A DNA stretch of 64,000 nucleotides from JBBQYD01 sp942493075 (GTDB taxonomy: Bacteria > Verrucomicrobiota > Verrucomicrobiia > Limisphaerales > UBA8199). A program made the position numbers and the translations under genes. The notes below the pieces were generated by a model that worked only from the letters and a program-made list of their open reading frames with translations, was not told where the DNA came from and did not search any database. The stretch is from assembly GCA_942493075.1 (NCBI GenBank), contig OW818681.1, positions 5,208,001 through 5,272,000 of the forward strand. The letters run 5' to 3'. Shown in pieces: positions 1-9,435 of the stretch; the first letter of the stretch is position 1, and each line of letters begins with the position of its first letter.

Positions 1-387
1 CGCCAGCATGACGCCTTCATCCACACCAGAGTTGGCCAGTTTGATCACTTCTCCGGCCGCTGTAGAGGTCTCGACCGCAGGCACCGCCGCAAGGCCGGTT
101 GCCGTGCCCGGAACTGAGACCGGTGTCACCAAGGCGTTTAGCAGCGGATCGTCATCGACAGAGGCCGGTGGCAAATTGGTAGAGGAGTTCGTGCCGATCG
201 ACGGCTCAACTGCGGCCACCAGCAGGGTATTCGATCCCATGCTGTTGGTAATGGTTGTGCCGTTCGTGACAACGATCGCCGTGTTAGTGCCGGGAGCGCT
301 GGAGGCATCCTGAAGACAGCCGCCTACAAAAGGCAACGTCGCTAAGGCCAGTGTGATCCCCCAAACCCTGGAAAGCCGTGTTTTCAT
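1..387 (-). CDS. Putative secreted lipoprotein, partial (runs off the window start)
   Basis: Reading the minus strand from the ATG at 387 gives an uninterrupted frame to position 1, so the 3' end lies outside the window. The start MKTRLSRVWGITLALA has two basic residues and a hydrophobic stretch, followed by a lipobox-like LPFVGGC with Cys at residue 24, so export and lipidation are likely. The next 90 residues are rich in Thr, Ser, Asn, Ala and Pro and look like a disordered linker. The last visible part reads EVIKLANSGVDEGVMLA, which resembles a short helical motif I associate with verrucomicrobial exported proteins. The function is unknown. It diverges from the glycoside hydrolase-like gene at 621, and the roughly 230 bases between them hold two similar TCATCTAAT stretches but no feature I can name. 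Confidence 0.6.
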   Translation of the reverse strand, partial: MKTRLSRVWGITLALATLPFVGGCLQDASSAPGTNTAIVVTNGTTITNSMGSNTLLVAAVEPSIGTNSSTNLPPASVDDDPLLNALVTPVSVPGTATGLAAVPAVETSTAAGEVIKLANSGVDEGVMLA

Positions 388-620
388 AAACTCTCTCTTT
401 GATCAAGATACATGGTTGCGGGTATCTCGTCATCTAATTAGACGGTAGGCGCGTATGGCTATTCACGAAGCGGTTCAAAGAGTTTTTATACGGGTAGCCA
501 TCGAACAGAGTTTAATGTCATCTAATAATAGCGCCTCTACCCTTCCCCCTCCATCCCAGCCCCTTACCACTTCCCAATTCCAGCTTTCCAAACCCAGCCC
601 CTCCCTCCAAGCTCCTGATT

Positions 621-2462
621 ATGGATCTCCGACAATCGTCTGCAAACCCATGGGCGGCGCCTCTGACAACCCTCCTGGGTCTCGCCGCCGCAGGCTGGGT
701 AACCATTAGTCAAGCGTCCGCACCTCCCCTGCCCTACCTGGCTCCCCCGTACGTCGGGGACGATGTGTTCGCTGATACCTGGGTCGCTACAGATGCCCTG
801 GCCCGCAAGTTGCCCGGCTATCTTGAATGCGGGCCACCTCGCAAGGATAAATGGGTGGGTATGTTCTATTGGACCTGGCACACACCGCGACCGGGTCCCT
901 TCGACAATACCAAGTTAATCGCCCAGGCAGAGGCGCAAGGGAGTTCAAAGGTCGCCTGGCCAAGTGGGCATCATGATCACCACTGGGGCGAACCTGAATT
1001 GGGGTATTACCGGATGACCGATCCTTTTGTGATCCGAAAGCACGCGGCCATGCTCGCCAATGCAGGGGTCGATGTGGTGCTCTTCGATACGACCAACCCG
1101 CCTTTTACCTGGAAGGACGAATACGAAGCCCTGTGCCGTGAATATGCGGCCATGCGCAAGGAAGGCGCCCGAACACCCTCCATCGCATTCATCGCACCCT
1201 TCGGCCCTCCTCGCGCAGTCACTGACGCACTCTGGCGTGATTTGTATCAGCCGGGCCTGTGGCAGGACCTCTGGTTCAGGTGGGAAGGAAAGCCATTGCT
1301 ACTGGCCAATCCGGATGAAATCCACAATCCAGCCATGCGTGAGTTTTTCACGTTTCGGCGGCCCATGCCGGATTACTGGGATGGGCCGAGTGGTCCCGGA
1401 CAGTGGAGTTGGCTGGAGGTTTACCCCCAGCATGTATTTACAAATTCGACTGGCCAACCAGAGCAGATGAGCGTGGGCGTAGGCCAGAACGCGCTGCCGA
1501 ATACGCCCGGACCGGCGCCCATGAGCCATCGCAGTGGTGCGATGGGGCGCAGTTGGCATGCGGGGGCGAAGGACCTGCGTCCAGGAGCGGTGGATCATGG
1601 GTTCAACTTCGAGGAGCAATGGCAGCGCGCTATTATGGTAGATCCCAAGTTCATCTTCGTTACCGGGTGGAACGAGTGGACCGCAGGACGGTTCAGCCAC
1701 TGGAGCAGCTATCACGAGAAGGACTGTTACTATCCTGGGGGATTGTTTGTTGACCAATACACGCAGGAATACAGCAGGGATTGCGAACCGATGCTCGGCG
1801 GACACACCGACAACTATTATTATCAACTGGCCTCCTGGGTCCGGCGCTTCAAAGGCGTGCGCGAACAACCCTGCGCCACGGGACCTTCCAGCATTCGTAT
1901 CGATGGTGAATTCAAAGACTGGTCCGGAGTCAGACCCGAATTCCGCGACCGGATTGGGGACGTTACCCATCGGGACCATCCCGGTTATGGCGAGCTGGTC
2001 TATCGCAACGATAGCGGGCGAAATGACCTGGTAATCCTCAAAGCCGCATACAATCGCCGCGAGCTTTACTTCTACGCACAGACCTTGCGTGCGATCACTC
2101 CGAAAGCAGGATCTCATTGGATGCTGCTCTTGCTGGACACAGACCAGGATGCGTCCACCGGTTGGCTGGGTTATGACCTGGTCGTGAATCACGAGGTCTC
2201 AGGCGAACACGAGACGGTCGTGCATCGCTGGGAGTCTGGAAGTTGGCACCAAGCAGGAAAAGGAAAGCTAGCAGTGAACGGGAACGCGATGGAGCTATCC
2301 TTTCCGCGCGCCCTGCTCCAGCAGAAGGCCGGGGAGCCTGCGTTCGACTTTCATTGGGCGGATAACATCCAAAAGTTCGGAGACATCTCGGAACTGGGAG
2401 TCAATGGTGACAGCGCACCGGACCGCCGGGCGAACTATCGTTTCCAATTGAGAGCCCGTTAA
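621..2462 (+). CDS. Secreted GH71/GH99-like TIM-barrel protein with C-terminal CBM9-like domain
   Basis: A 613-residue protein. The N-terminus has a hydrophobic segment (about residues 12-33) ending near SQASA, consistent with a signal peptide. Residues about 75-420 match a TIM-barrel type seen in planctomycete and verrucomicrobial GH71/GH99-like proteins: FYWTWH, HHHWGEPELGYYRMTDP, DVVLFDTTN, a WNEWTAGRF strand and FVDQYTQEYSRDCEPM followed by GGHTDNYYYQL. The last 170 residues begin IRIDGEFKDWSGV and continue with ELYFYAQT and MLLLLDTDQDASTGW, the pattern of a CBM9/DOMON-like carbohydrate-binding domain. It probably acts outside the cytoplasm on a polysaccharide, but the substrate cannot be told and I cannot place catalytic acids with certainty. 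It converges on the DAHP synthase gene. Confidence 0.7.
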   Translation: MDLRQSSANPWAAPLTTLLGLAAAGWVTISQASAPPLPYLAPPYVGDDVFADTWVATDALARKLPGYLECGPPRKDKWVGMFYWTWHTPRPGPFDNTKLIAQAEAQGSSKVAWPSGHHDHHWGEPELGYYRMTDPFVIRKHAAMLANAGVDVVLFDTTNPPFTWKDEYEALCREYAAMRKEGARTPSIAFIAPFGPPRAVTDALWRDLYQPGLWQDLWFRWEGKPLLLANPDEIHNPAMREFFTFRRPMPDYWDGPSGPGQWSWLEVYPQHVFTNSTGQPEQMSVGVGQNALPNTPGPAPMSHRSGAMGRSWHAGAKDLRPGAVDHGFNFEEQWQRAIMVDPKFIFVTGWNEWTAGRFSHWSSYHEKDCYYPGGLFVDQYTQEYSRDCEPMLGGHTDNYYYQLASWVRRFKGVREQPCATGPSSIRIDGEFKDWSGVRPEFRDRIGDVTHRDHPGYGELVYRNDSGRNDLVILKAAYNRRELYFYAQTLRAITPKAGSHWMLLLLDTDQDASTGWLGYDLVVNHEVSGEHETVVHRWESGSWHQAGKGKLAVNGNAMELSFPRALLQQKAGEPAFDFHWADNIQKFGDISELGVNGDSAPDRRANYRFQLRAR

Positions 2463-2478
2463 ACTCTGTTCTGGCGAG

Positions 2479-2510
2479 CAGTGGAAGCGGGTCGAATCCC
2501 GCCTCCACTG
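2479..2510. terminator. Hairpin between convergent genes
   Basis: Arms CAGTGGA (2479-2485) and TCCACTG (2504-2510), then a single A/C mismatch, then GCGGG/CCCGC around the loop TCGAAT. It sits 17 bases after one stop codon and 6 bases before the other, so it could serve both convergent transcripts. There is no T-run on either side, so classic Rho-independent termination is uncertain. Confidence 0.45.
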
Positions 2511-2515
2511 GCTTG

Positions 2516-3889
2516 TCAAACCCGGTTATTGCGCATCAGGCTGCCGAGCACCAGCGCCATTTCCATAGCCTGCTCGTAATTCAAACGTGGATCGACCTGC
2601 GACCGATAATCGCGGCTCAGGTCTGCCTCCGTGACGCCGGAGGCGCCGCCGACACATTCGGTAACATTCTCTCCGGTTAGTTCGAAGTGAACACCGCCCG
2701 GCTCGATGCCATGAGCGCGTAAAATGCTGAAGGAGCTCTCCAGTTCATGCAGAATATTTTCGAAACGACGCGTCTTGATTCCAGCGGAGGTTGTCTCCGT
2801 GTTGCCGTGCATGGGATCACAGCACCAGAGCACCTTGGCCCCATCGGCTTGGATGGCGGCTACCAGAGACGGGAGGCACTTCTCAACCTTCGCCGCGCCA
2901 AACCGGTGAATGAAAGTCAAACGCCCTGGCTCATTACTCGCATTCAGACGGCGGGCTAACGCGACAGCTTCCTCCGGCTTGATATTAGGACCGACTTTGA
3001 CTCCGATCGGATTCGCGATGCCTCGAAAATACTCTATGTGAGCGCCATTCAGCGCACGTGTCCGTTCGCCAATCCAGGGGAAGTGGGTGGATAAGTCGTA
3101 CCAACCGGTGCGACGAGGCACCTGGCGGGTCTGTGCTTCTTCATAAGGGAGAATCAGACCTTCATGGCTGGTGAAGAAATCGACTCGGTTGATATCGGCC
3201 ATCACCTGCCCGGTGAGAGTCTCCATGAAACGCAGGGATTGGCCGATGCTATCGACCATGCGCATGTATTCGGCGGCATGTGGCGACCGGGCAACAAACC
3301 CAATATCCCAGTATTCAGGATGATGAAGGTCGGCAAAACCGCCTTCAATCAGAGCACGAATGAAATTGATAGTGAGGCCGGAGCGTTCGTAGGCACGGAG
3401 CAACAGGTCGGGATTTGGCACCCGGTCCTCTGGCGTGAATGCGATCCGGTTCACCATATCCCCGCGGTAGGCCGGCAGTGTCACACCGTCCCGTGTCTCG
3501 GTATCAGCCGAGCGAGGCTTGGCATATTGTCCGGCAAAACGGCCGATCCGCGTGATACGCTTTTGACCGCCCTGAACCAGGACCAGGCTCATCTGAAGCA
3601 GGATCTTGAGTTTGCTGGCGATCGCGCCACTTTCGCAATCGGCGAAGCTCTCCGAGCAATCCCCGCCCTGCAGGATGAATCGTTCGCCCCGTGCTGCTTC
3701 GGCGAGCTGCGCCTTAAGATTCTCAATTTCCCAACTGGTAACCAAGGGAGGCAATGCTCCCAGGGCGCGGACCGCCTGCTCCAGGGCTGAGCGGTCCGGG
3801 TAGTTGGGTTGCTGGGCTGCCGGCTTGCTCTGCCAGGAGGAGGGCGCCCAGTCTGAAACCATCTGTGATTTGTCAACGTTTTGCTGCAT
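2516..3889 (-). CDS. Class II 3-deoxy-7-phosphoheptulonate (DAHP) synthase
   Basis: A 457-residue enzyme of the plant/actinobacterial class II family. It condenses phosphoenolpyruvate and erythrose 4-phosphate, the first step of the shikimate pathway, in the cytoplasm. Family signatures run the whole length: GGDCSESF near residue 75, RIGRFAGQYAKPRS, YRGDMVN, EEAQTR, HFPWIGERTR, RGIANPIGVKVGP, VLWCCDPMHGNT and GGVHFELTGENVTEC near the end. The length is usual for the class. The ATG at 3889 is preceded by GGAGAG at a suitable distance. It is monocistronic, convergent with the GH-like gene and divergent from the ATPase gene at 4091. Class II enzymes often carry N-terminal allosteric elements, but regulation here cannot be judged from sequence. 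Confidence 0.95.
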   Translation of the reverse strand: MQQNVDKSQMVSDWAPSSWQSKPAAQQPNYPDRSALEQAVRALGALPPLVTSWEIENLKAQLAEAARGERFILQGGDCSESFADCESGAIASKLKILLQMSLVLVQGGQKRITRIGRFAGQYAKPRSADTETRDGVTLPAYRGDMVNRIAFTPEDRVPNPDLLLRAYERSGLTINFIRALIEGGFADLHHPEYWDIGFVARSPHAAEYMRMVDSIGQSLRFMETLTGQVMADINRVDFFTSHEGLILPYEEAQTRQVPRRTGWYDLSTHFPWIGERTRALNGAHIEYFRGIANPIGVKVGPNIKPEEAVALARRLNASNEPGRLTFIHRFGAAKVEKCLPSLVAAIQADGAKVLWCCDPMHGNTETTSAGIKTRRFENILHELESSFSILRAHGIEPGGVHFELTGENVTECVGGASGVTEADLSRDYRSQVDPRLNYEQAMEMALVLGSLMRNNRV

Positions 3890-4090
3890 TTCGACTCTCC
3901 CAGTTTTCCGGAATAGCCCGCAAAAGTAAAGAATTCGCCAGACAGGGTCGGCGGCAGGGGTGGCGAGAGGACGAAAGCCACACTCTCGCGGGGCTACGAT
4001 GTGGCAGTAAGAGCATTACTTTTGCTGGCATTGTTTTCTACTAAACAGCGGAGATTTACGGCCCAATAGTGGTTGATTATCATCCACACG

Positions 4091-5356
4091 ATGGTTGATT
4101 ATACAGACATGATTCGTCGTCATCTCACCGAGCAACTCCTCCAGGCGTTGGCGGACACGCCCGCCGTTCTGATCAACGGCGCGCGGCAGACCGGCAAGAG
4201 CACTCTGGCCCAACTGCCGAAGTTCGAAAAACATGGTCGTCAATACCTGACCTTTGACGACCCCGGCGTGCTGGTGGCGGCGAAGCAAGATCCGAATGGG
4301 TTTATCGCCGGCCTGACAACGCCGGTGACGCTGGATGAAGTGCAGCATGTGCCCGAACTTTTCCCGGCGATCAAAATGGCGATTGACCGGAAGTGCGAGC
4401 CGGGACGTTTTCTGCTTACCGGCTCGGCGAATGTGTTGCTCCAGCCGAGATTATCCGAGTCATTGGCTGGTCGCATGGAGTTGTTGACCCTCTGGCCGTT
4501 TTCGCAGGGGGAAATCGACGGCGTTAAAGAAGGCTTCGTGGATGCCCTTTTTTCCGAGCAACCGGCATGGGCATCGGCAAAGAACAAGATTATCCAACGC
4601 GATGAGCTATTTGAAAAAGTCCTGGCAGGCGGTTACCCGCTGGCGATTGCCCGCAGCACCGGTGCGCGCCGCAAGGCGTGGTTTCAATCCTACCTGACGA
4701 CCATTCTTCAACGCGACGTCCGTGATCTGACCAACATCACCGATGTGACGGCTGTGCCCCGCTTGCTATCAGTCGTGGCCGCACGTGCTGGCAGCCTGTT
4801 GAACTTCGCCGATTTGTCGCGCTCCCTGGCGCTGCCGCAAACCACATTGAAGCGTTACTTCGCGCTGCTCGAAGCGACGTTCCTGGTTCAACTGCTGCGC
4901 CCGTGGTCGAGCAACCTCGGCCAGCGTGTTATCCAGACTCCTAAAGTATATTTGGACGACACTGGCTTGCTAGCGCATCTGTTGGGATTGACGCTTGATC
5001 GGTTGAAAGTGGACGGCACTCTGGCGGGTGGCGTGCTGGAAAACTACGTGCTGATGGAATTGCGCAAGCAGTCAGCGTGGGCCGGAACCCAGCCGGAATT
5101 CTATTTCTGGCGAACGGCATCGGGACAAGAGGTGGACATTGTGCTGGAAGACAATGCGGGGCGATTGGTCGGAATTGAGATCAAAGCTGGTGCAACGTTG
5201 GGCGGCTCGGATGTCAAGGGATTGCAGACGCTGGCCAGCGCGACAGGCAAGCGATGGCTTCGCGGGGTGGTGCTTTACACCGGCAGTGAGGTCATTCCAT
5301 TTGCTGCGAATCTGCACGGCCTGCCGATGTCACACCTGTGGGGACCCCACAGGTAG
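4091..5356 (+). CDS. AAA ATPase with DUF4143 C-terminal domain
   Basis: A 421-residue ATPase of the AAA_14/DUF4143 family. The N-terminal half has Walker A GARQTGKST, Walker B PVTLDEVQHVP and a LLTGSANVL sensor strand. The middle is a winged-helix-like region (LLSVVAARAGSLLNFADLSRSL). The C-terminal part has TPKVYLDDTGLLAHLLGL and a PD-(D/E)xK-like core, GQEVDIVLED followed by VGIEIKAG. Family members are common in mobile or accessory DNA, and their physiological role is not settled. A TTG at 4073 and an ATG at 4109 are alternative starts; I chose the ATG at 4091. The start lies in a short direct repeat, GGTTGATTAT occurring at about 4070 and 4092. No antitoxin-like or defence partner is adjacent. 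Confidence 0.8.
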   Translation: MVDYTDMIRRHLTEQLLQALADTPAVLINGARQTGKSTLAQLPKFEKHGRQYLTFDDPGVLVAAKQDPNGFIAGLTTPVTLDEVQHVPELFPAIKMAIDRKCEPGRFLLTGSANVLLQPRLSESLAGRMELLTLWPFSQGEIDGVKEGFVDALFSEQPAWASAKNKIIQRDELFEKVLAGGYPLAIARSTGARRKAWFQSYLTTILQRDVRDLTNITDVTAVPRLLSVVAARAGSLLNFADLSRSLALPQTTLKRYFALLEATFLVQLLRPWSSNLGQRVIQTPKVYLDDTGLLAHLLGLTLDRLKVDGTLAGGVLENYVLMELRKQSAWAGTQPEFYFWRTASGQEVDIVLEDNAGRLVGIEIKAGATLGGSDVKGLQTLASATGKRWLRGVVLYTGSEVIPFAANLHGLPMSHLWGPHR

Positions 5357-5624
5357 GTGTCATATCCCGACTCCGTTTCCAACCTGAGGTGGCCGTGCCT
5401 GATGTTCTGGTTGTTCCCAGTAACAATGAAGGACCAGCATCTGCCCGGCGGGAGGCGCGTTTGCAACGTATTGGTACATAGCTTCGAAGGTCCACTGCTC
5501 TGGGTCACACACCCGAAATCAACTGAACGGCAGGGTGAAAACCCACAAAAACCCGAGCGAATACAACTTAAGAGAATGTGCTATACTGCCGATAATACGA
5601 CCCGGAAGACAGCCTACTCATATT

Positions 5625-7085
5625 ATGGAAAACTCTAAATGTACTGACCATACCGCGCATGTCGCACGGCGACTGTCCAACTCAATGTCTCTGCCAGCCA
5701 TCGCGGCCGCCTTGGCCACCCTGGCTACAGCATCCGCCACGGCCCAAACGGGAACGGAGGCGCCCAAGAAACCTGCAGCTCCAAGCGCAGGCTTGCTAAA
5801 TGATTGGTTGCGAGGGCAATCCAGCGCGTTTGACGCCTGGGATATCGGCGGACAGTTCCGCGTCCGCTACGAGCTTTTTGATGGCGGCAGCCCGGCCGCT
5901 CCCAATGCCGACTTCCAGAAACGAGGAGCAGACAACAGAAACGATTACATCTGGGCCCGTGAAAAACTGCATATCGGGTACAAAACGCACTGGGTAAGCG
6001 CCTTTGTCGAAGGCCGCAACAGCGATTCAGAAGGCGATGATGATCCGCGCGATCTGGGTGAAGACAACCTCGATCTGCACCAGGCCTACGTTTCCCTGGG
6101 CAATGCGAAGGAGTTCCCGCTCACCGCCAAAATCGGTCGCCAGGAATTGGCCTACGGCGATGAACGCTTAGTCGGACGCTCCGATTGGGGAAATACGGGA
6201 CGCGTATTTGATACCGCCAAAGTGCGGTTTGAAAACCAGGATTTCTGGCTGGACGCCTTCGTTGGACGCGTGGTTCTGGTGGACGATAATGAGTTTAATG
6301 ATCCGGATGGTGATGACTGGTTGTCGGGCATCTACGCCTCATCCAAGACACTGATCCCGATCCAGGAGTCGCAGCTCTACTTCCTCTCGCGAAATGTCGA
6401 GGAAGGGAGCCCAGCAGGCACCTCCCAGCGCGACATCTATTCGATAGGCGCCCGCGTTAAGTCGCTTCCCGGCAAGCTCCAAGGCTGGGATTACTCCGCA
6501 GAGTTTGTGAAGCAGTTCGGCAACATCACTCAAGGAGGTATCCGCCGAGACCATGATGCGTATGCAGCGTCGGCGGGTGGCGGATTCACGTGGGCTGATG
6601 TCTGGGGAAGCCCGCGTCTGGGTCTGGAGTACAACTTCTCAAGCGGGGACAACGACCCGAATGACGACAAAAATGAGACTCTCGACAATATGTTCCCCAC
6701 CAACCACAAGCACTATGGCTTGATGGATTATGTGAGCTGGCGAAACATCCACAACCCCAGGCTCAGCGCCAGCGTGAAGCCACACCGGAAGGTAAGCGTC
6801 AATCTGGATTATCACCTCTTCTGGCTGGCTGACACACAGGACTCGTTCTACCCGCAGGGTGGCTCAGGCCGCTCGGCGAATGGCTATGGCCGCAACCCGG
6901 GCTACGATAGCTTTGTCGGTTCAGAGGTGGATTTGGACGTTGCTTACGCATTGACCCCCTGGATGGGCTTGAAGGCAGGCTATGGCCATTTCTTTGCGGG
7001 CGATTACATCGACCAATCCAAAGCCGCCGTCGGCGGGTCCACGGACGCCGATTGGGTCTATGTGCAAGCGACCCTCGATTTCTAA
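5625..7085 (+). CDS. Alginate-export-type outer membrane porin
   Basis: A 486-residue secreted beta-barrel protein. The ATG at 5625 gives an n-region ending RRLSNS, a hydrophobic core and an ATASATAQ cleavage site; the frame is open 30 codons further upstream, but those residues do not look like a leader. The mature protein has alternating amphipathic strands (FRVRYELF, WVSAFVEGRNS, KIGRQELAYGDERLVG, VSVNLDYHLFW) and ends in YVQATLDF, a terminal aromatic as expected for BAM-assembled barrels. The KIGRQELAYGDERLVG segment is characteristic of the Alginate_exp family, which includes AlgE-like channels but also many porins of unknown substrate. The next gene follows 30 bases later on the same strand, encoding a periplasmic Cache-like protein. 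Confidence 0.8.
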   Translation: MENSKCTDHTAHVARRLSNSMSLPAIAAALATLATASATAQTGTEAPKKPAAPSAGLLNDWLRGQSSAFDAWDIGGQFRVRYELFDGGSPAAPNADFQKRGADNRNDYIWAREKLHIGYKTHWVSAFVEGRNSDSEGDDDPRDLGEDNLDLHQAYVSLGNAKEFPLTAKIGRQELAYGDERLVGRSDWGNTGRVFDTAKVRFENQDFWLDAFVGRVVLVDDNEFNDPDGDDWLSGIYASSKTLIPIQESQLYFLSRNVEEGSPAGTSQRDIYSIGARVKSLPGKLQGWDYSAEFVKQFGNITQGGIRRDHDAYAASAGGGFTWADVWGSPRLGLEYNFSSGDNDPNDDKNETLDNMFPTNHKHYGLMDYVSWRNIHNPRLSASVKPHRKVSVNLDYHLFWLADTQDSFYPQGGSGRSANGYGRNPGYDSFVGSEVDLDVAYALTPWMGLKAGYGHFFAGDYIDQSKAAVGGSTDADWVYVQATLDF

Positions 7086-7115
7086 AAAACAGTTCAACTA
7101 ACTAAGAAACAAAGC

Positions 7116-7667
7116 ATGAAGACAAAATGGAACATCGCTGCGGGGTGTGCAGCGCTATTGTTAGGAACTTTGACCTCGCCGGCCCAGGCTCTGGACGCCG
7201 CAGTCCAGGCTAAGGTTGATGCCAAATTGGTTGAAGTAAAAGCGTGGGCATCCGACCCCGCAATCGTGAACGCAGTGAAAGCGCAAAACGCCAACTTGCC
7301 GGCGGATTACGCGGCGATCACTCAGGAAAAGTGGAAGGCGTTCACGGTACTGGACCCGTTTGTCCGTTCATTCACCAAGAATCCGGCAGGGACGTTTCTC
7401 AAGGAAAAGAAAGGGGATATCGTCACTGAGGCATTCGTTTCGGATGCCGCCGGCTTGAAGGTCGCCTTTCTGAGCAAGCCAAGCGGCTGGTCCCACAAGG
7501 GCAATCCGAAGCATGATAAGCCAATGTCGGGGCAGACCTGGCAAGGTCCTGTGGAAGTGGACGAATCCACCGGCCTGCAGCAAATCCAGGTAGCGGTGCC
7601 TGTGCTGGACGATGGCAAACCAATTGGCTCACTCGTCGCAGGGCTTAGCCTGAGCAAGCTGAAGTAG
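7116..7667 (+). CDS. Secreted single-domain Cache (PDC-like) protein
   Basis: A 183-residue protein with a clear signal peptide (MKTKWNIAAGCAALLLGTL, cleavage near SPAQA) and no other membrane segment. The mature region reads as one PDC/Cache-like sensor fold: an N-terminal helix (AKLVEVKAWASDPAIVNAV), then DPFVRSFTKNPAGTFL, AFVSDAAGLKVAF, a GQTWQGPV stretch and QQIQVAVPVLDDGKPIGSLVAGLSL, the last being the typical final Cache strand. It has no C-terminal transmembrane or signalling domain. The chemoreceptor gene begins 20 bases downstream, so this may be a soluble periplasmic ligand binder that partners the receptor. The ligand is unknown. Confidence 0.65.
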   Translation: MKTKWNIAAGCAALLLGTLTSPAQALDAAVQAKVDAKLVEVKAWASDPAIVNAVKAQNANLPADYAAITQEKWKAFTVLDPFVRSFTKNPAGTFLKEKKGDIVTEAFVSDAAGLKVAFLSKPSGWSHKGNPKHDKPMSGQTWQGPVEVDESTGLQQIQVAVPVLDDGKPIGSLVAGLSLSKLK

Positions 7668-7687
7668 GCTCCTAACGCATTTGAACC

Positions 7688-9250
7688 ATGAAACATCTCA
7701 GTCTTCCCCGTCAGTTATTGCTCCTGTTAGCCATGGCGGTCGGCGCCCTGGTGCTCGCCTCTGCGGTGTTCTGGTTCACGCTCAGGGGTTCCCTGAACAG
7801 CTCGTCCGCGCTGACTAAGTCTGTGCTGGCGGACATGACCAGCAGCCGTGAACTGCTGACACGGCTCACTTCCGTACAGAGCGCCATTCAACTCTTGCTG
7901 CGCCAGAAAGATCCCGACGAGCTCGAGAAGCATCTACAGATTCTGGAAAAAACCGGGCAGGACTTGTCCGGCATGATCGCCCAGCGCGGCGAATCAGGCC
8001 GGGCCATGGCGCGCCAGTTAACCGAACTCAAGGCGGCAGAAAAGAAGGTTGTTGAACCTCTGCTCCTGGGCAACGCAGGAGCTGCGTACCAGGAGTTCAT
8101 CACAGAGTACGCTCTCCAGCATGATAAACTTGCTGCGGCAATAGAGGAGTTCGCGGTTGAGAATCAGCGGCACACGCTGATTCAGATGGACACTCAGCAG
8201 CAAGGTGCGCATGGGGCATTGCTGCGAACCATCATTGCTATGGCCGCAGCTATCGCTGCGCTGGTGGTTGTCGGATGGATCATGCGTGCGGGGATTTCGC
8301 GAGGGTTGCAGCGGATTGCCGAAGCGCTCGGTTCTGCCAGTGAGAACGTCTCCGCCGGTGCCAGCCAGATCGCCGAAGCCAGCCAGTCCCTGGCCACTGG
8401 GGCCAGCGAACAGGCGGCATCGCTTGAGGAAACCAGTGCGTCCCTCGAGGAGATGTCCTCAATGACCCAACGCAACGCTCTCGATGCACGTAACGCCAAG
8501 GTGCTGGCAGAAGACGCGCGGTCTGCCGCGGAGACTGGTTCGACCGATATGTCAGAGATGACCACGGCTATGGATGACATCAAGGCAGCCAGTGATAACA
8601 TTGCGAAGTCGTTGAAAGCGATCGATGAGATTGCCTTTCAGACCAACTTGCTGGCGCTCAACGCGGCGGTGGAAGCTGCGCGAGCCGGCCAACAAGGACT
8701 CGGATTTGCGGTCGTAGCCAACGAGGTCCGAACCTTGGCGCAACGCTCTGCCGATGCCGCCCGCGAGAATGCTGCACGCATCGCGGATTGTGTCCACAAA
8801 AGCCAGCGCGGAGTAGAACTCAGTGCCAAGGTTGCTTCCGGGCTGAGCGGCATCGTCGAAAAGGCACGCAAGGTGGACGAACTGGTAGGACAAATTGCCT
8901 CCGCATCCGAGGAGCAAAGCCGCGGCATTGGACAGGTGAACACTGCTGTCGCCCAGATGGACAAGGTCACTCAATCGAATGCAGCCAGTTCTGAGGAAAG
9001 CGCCGCTGCTTCCGAAGAGTTGCAGGCCCAGGCCAACGCCCTGGGCGCTGCCGTCGCTGATCTGTTGAACATCGCTGGATTGGAAGCCCAATCTGACGCA
9101 AGAGAACCGCAGCCTCCAGCGTTTGGCAATCCCACACCCGGCCTCACTGCAGTCGCTCCTTTCAAACCCGCCATCAAGCGAACTGAAAGAAAAGCCGACG
9201 CACACGAAGAGTTTTTTGAAGACCATGTCGAAACGGGATCACGATTCTGA
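7688..9250 (+). CDS. Methyl-accepting chemotaxis protein
   Basis: A 520-residue transmembrane chemoreceptor. TM1 is at about residues 8-30, a helical periplasmic region of about 140 residues follows, and TM2 is at about 179-200. The cytoplasmic part is a long coiled coil (SASENVSAGASQIAEASQSL onward) with the highly conserved tip IDEIAFQTNLLALNAAVEAA and GFAVVANEVRTLAQRSA (about 312-352), which binds CheA and CheW. I see no convincing HAMP domain between TM2 and the coiled coil. The C-terminal tail is acidic and has no NWETF-type methyltransferase-binding pentapeptide. It is probably co-transcribed with the secreted Cache-like gene 20 bases upstream. No che genes are in the window. Confidence 0.92.
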   Translation: MKHLSLPRQLLLLLAMAVGALVLASAVFWFTLRGSLNSSSALTKSVLADMTSSRELLTRLTSVQSAIQLLLRQKDPDELEKHLQILEKTGQDLSGMIAQRGESGRAMARQLTELKAAEKKVVEPLLLGNAGAAYQEFITEYALQHDKLAAAIEEFAVENQRHTLIQMDTQQQGAHGALLRTIIAMAAAIAALVVVGWIMRAGISRGLQRIAEALGSASENVSAGASQIAEASQSLATGASEQAASLEETSASLEEMSSMTQRNALDARNAKVLAEDARSAAETGSTDMSEMTTAMDDIKAASDNIAKSLKAIDEIAFQTNLLALNAAVEAARAGQQGLGFAVVANEVRTLAQRSADAARENAARIADCVHKSQRGVELSAKVASGLSGIVEKARKVDELVGQIASASEEQSRGIGQVNTAVAQMDKVTQSNAASSEESAAASEELQAQANALGAAVADLLNIAGLEAQSDAREPQPPAFGNPTPGLTAVAPFKPAIKRTERKADAHEEFFEDHVETGSRF

Positions 9251-9435
9251 GGATGAAGGAGTTGAAGGATCAGTAATTCGTAAAGCGTAATCGCGTATAA
9301 CGTGAATTCGCGATACGATACATGCCTCGTATTAACGAAGTCCGATTTCAGCGTCCGAAAGCTTCCTATACCATTGCTTTTGATGCCTTTGCTCGTGATA
9401 GAAACGCCCAAACACCAAGCGATGTCCGTGGCAAT

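Noticed and set aside
8..313. Plus-strand open frame of 101 codons
   Set aside because: It is antisense to the better-supported lipoprotein frame, which has a signal peptide and lipobox.
2479..2510. GCGGGTCGAATCCCGC resembles a tRNA T-arm followed by an acceptor-like CTCCAC
   Set aside because: The loop has six rather than seven bases, no D-arm or anticodon arm lies upstream (that is coding sequence of the GH-like gene), and the symmetry is better explained as a hairpin between convergent genes.
5292..5495. Minus-strand short frames downstream of the ATPase gene
   Set aside because: They overlap the ATPase 3' end, have no family likeness and no start signal; the 268-base gap to the porin gene holds nothing I can support.
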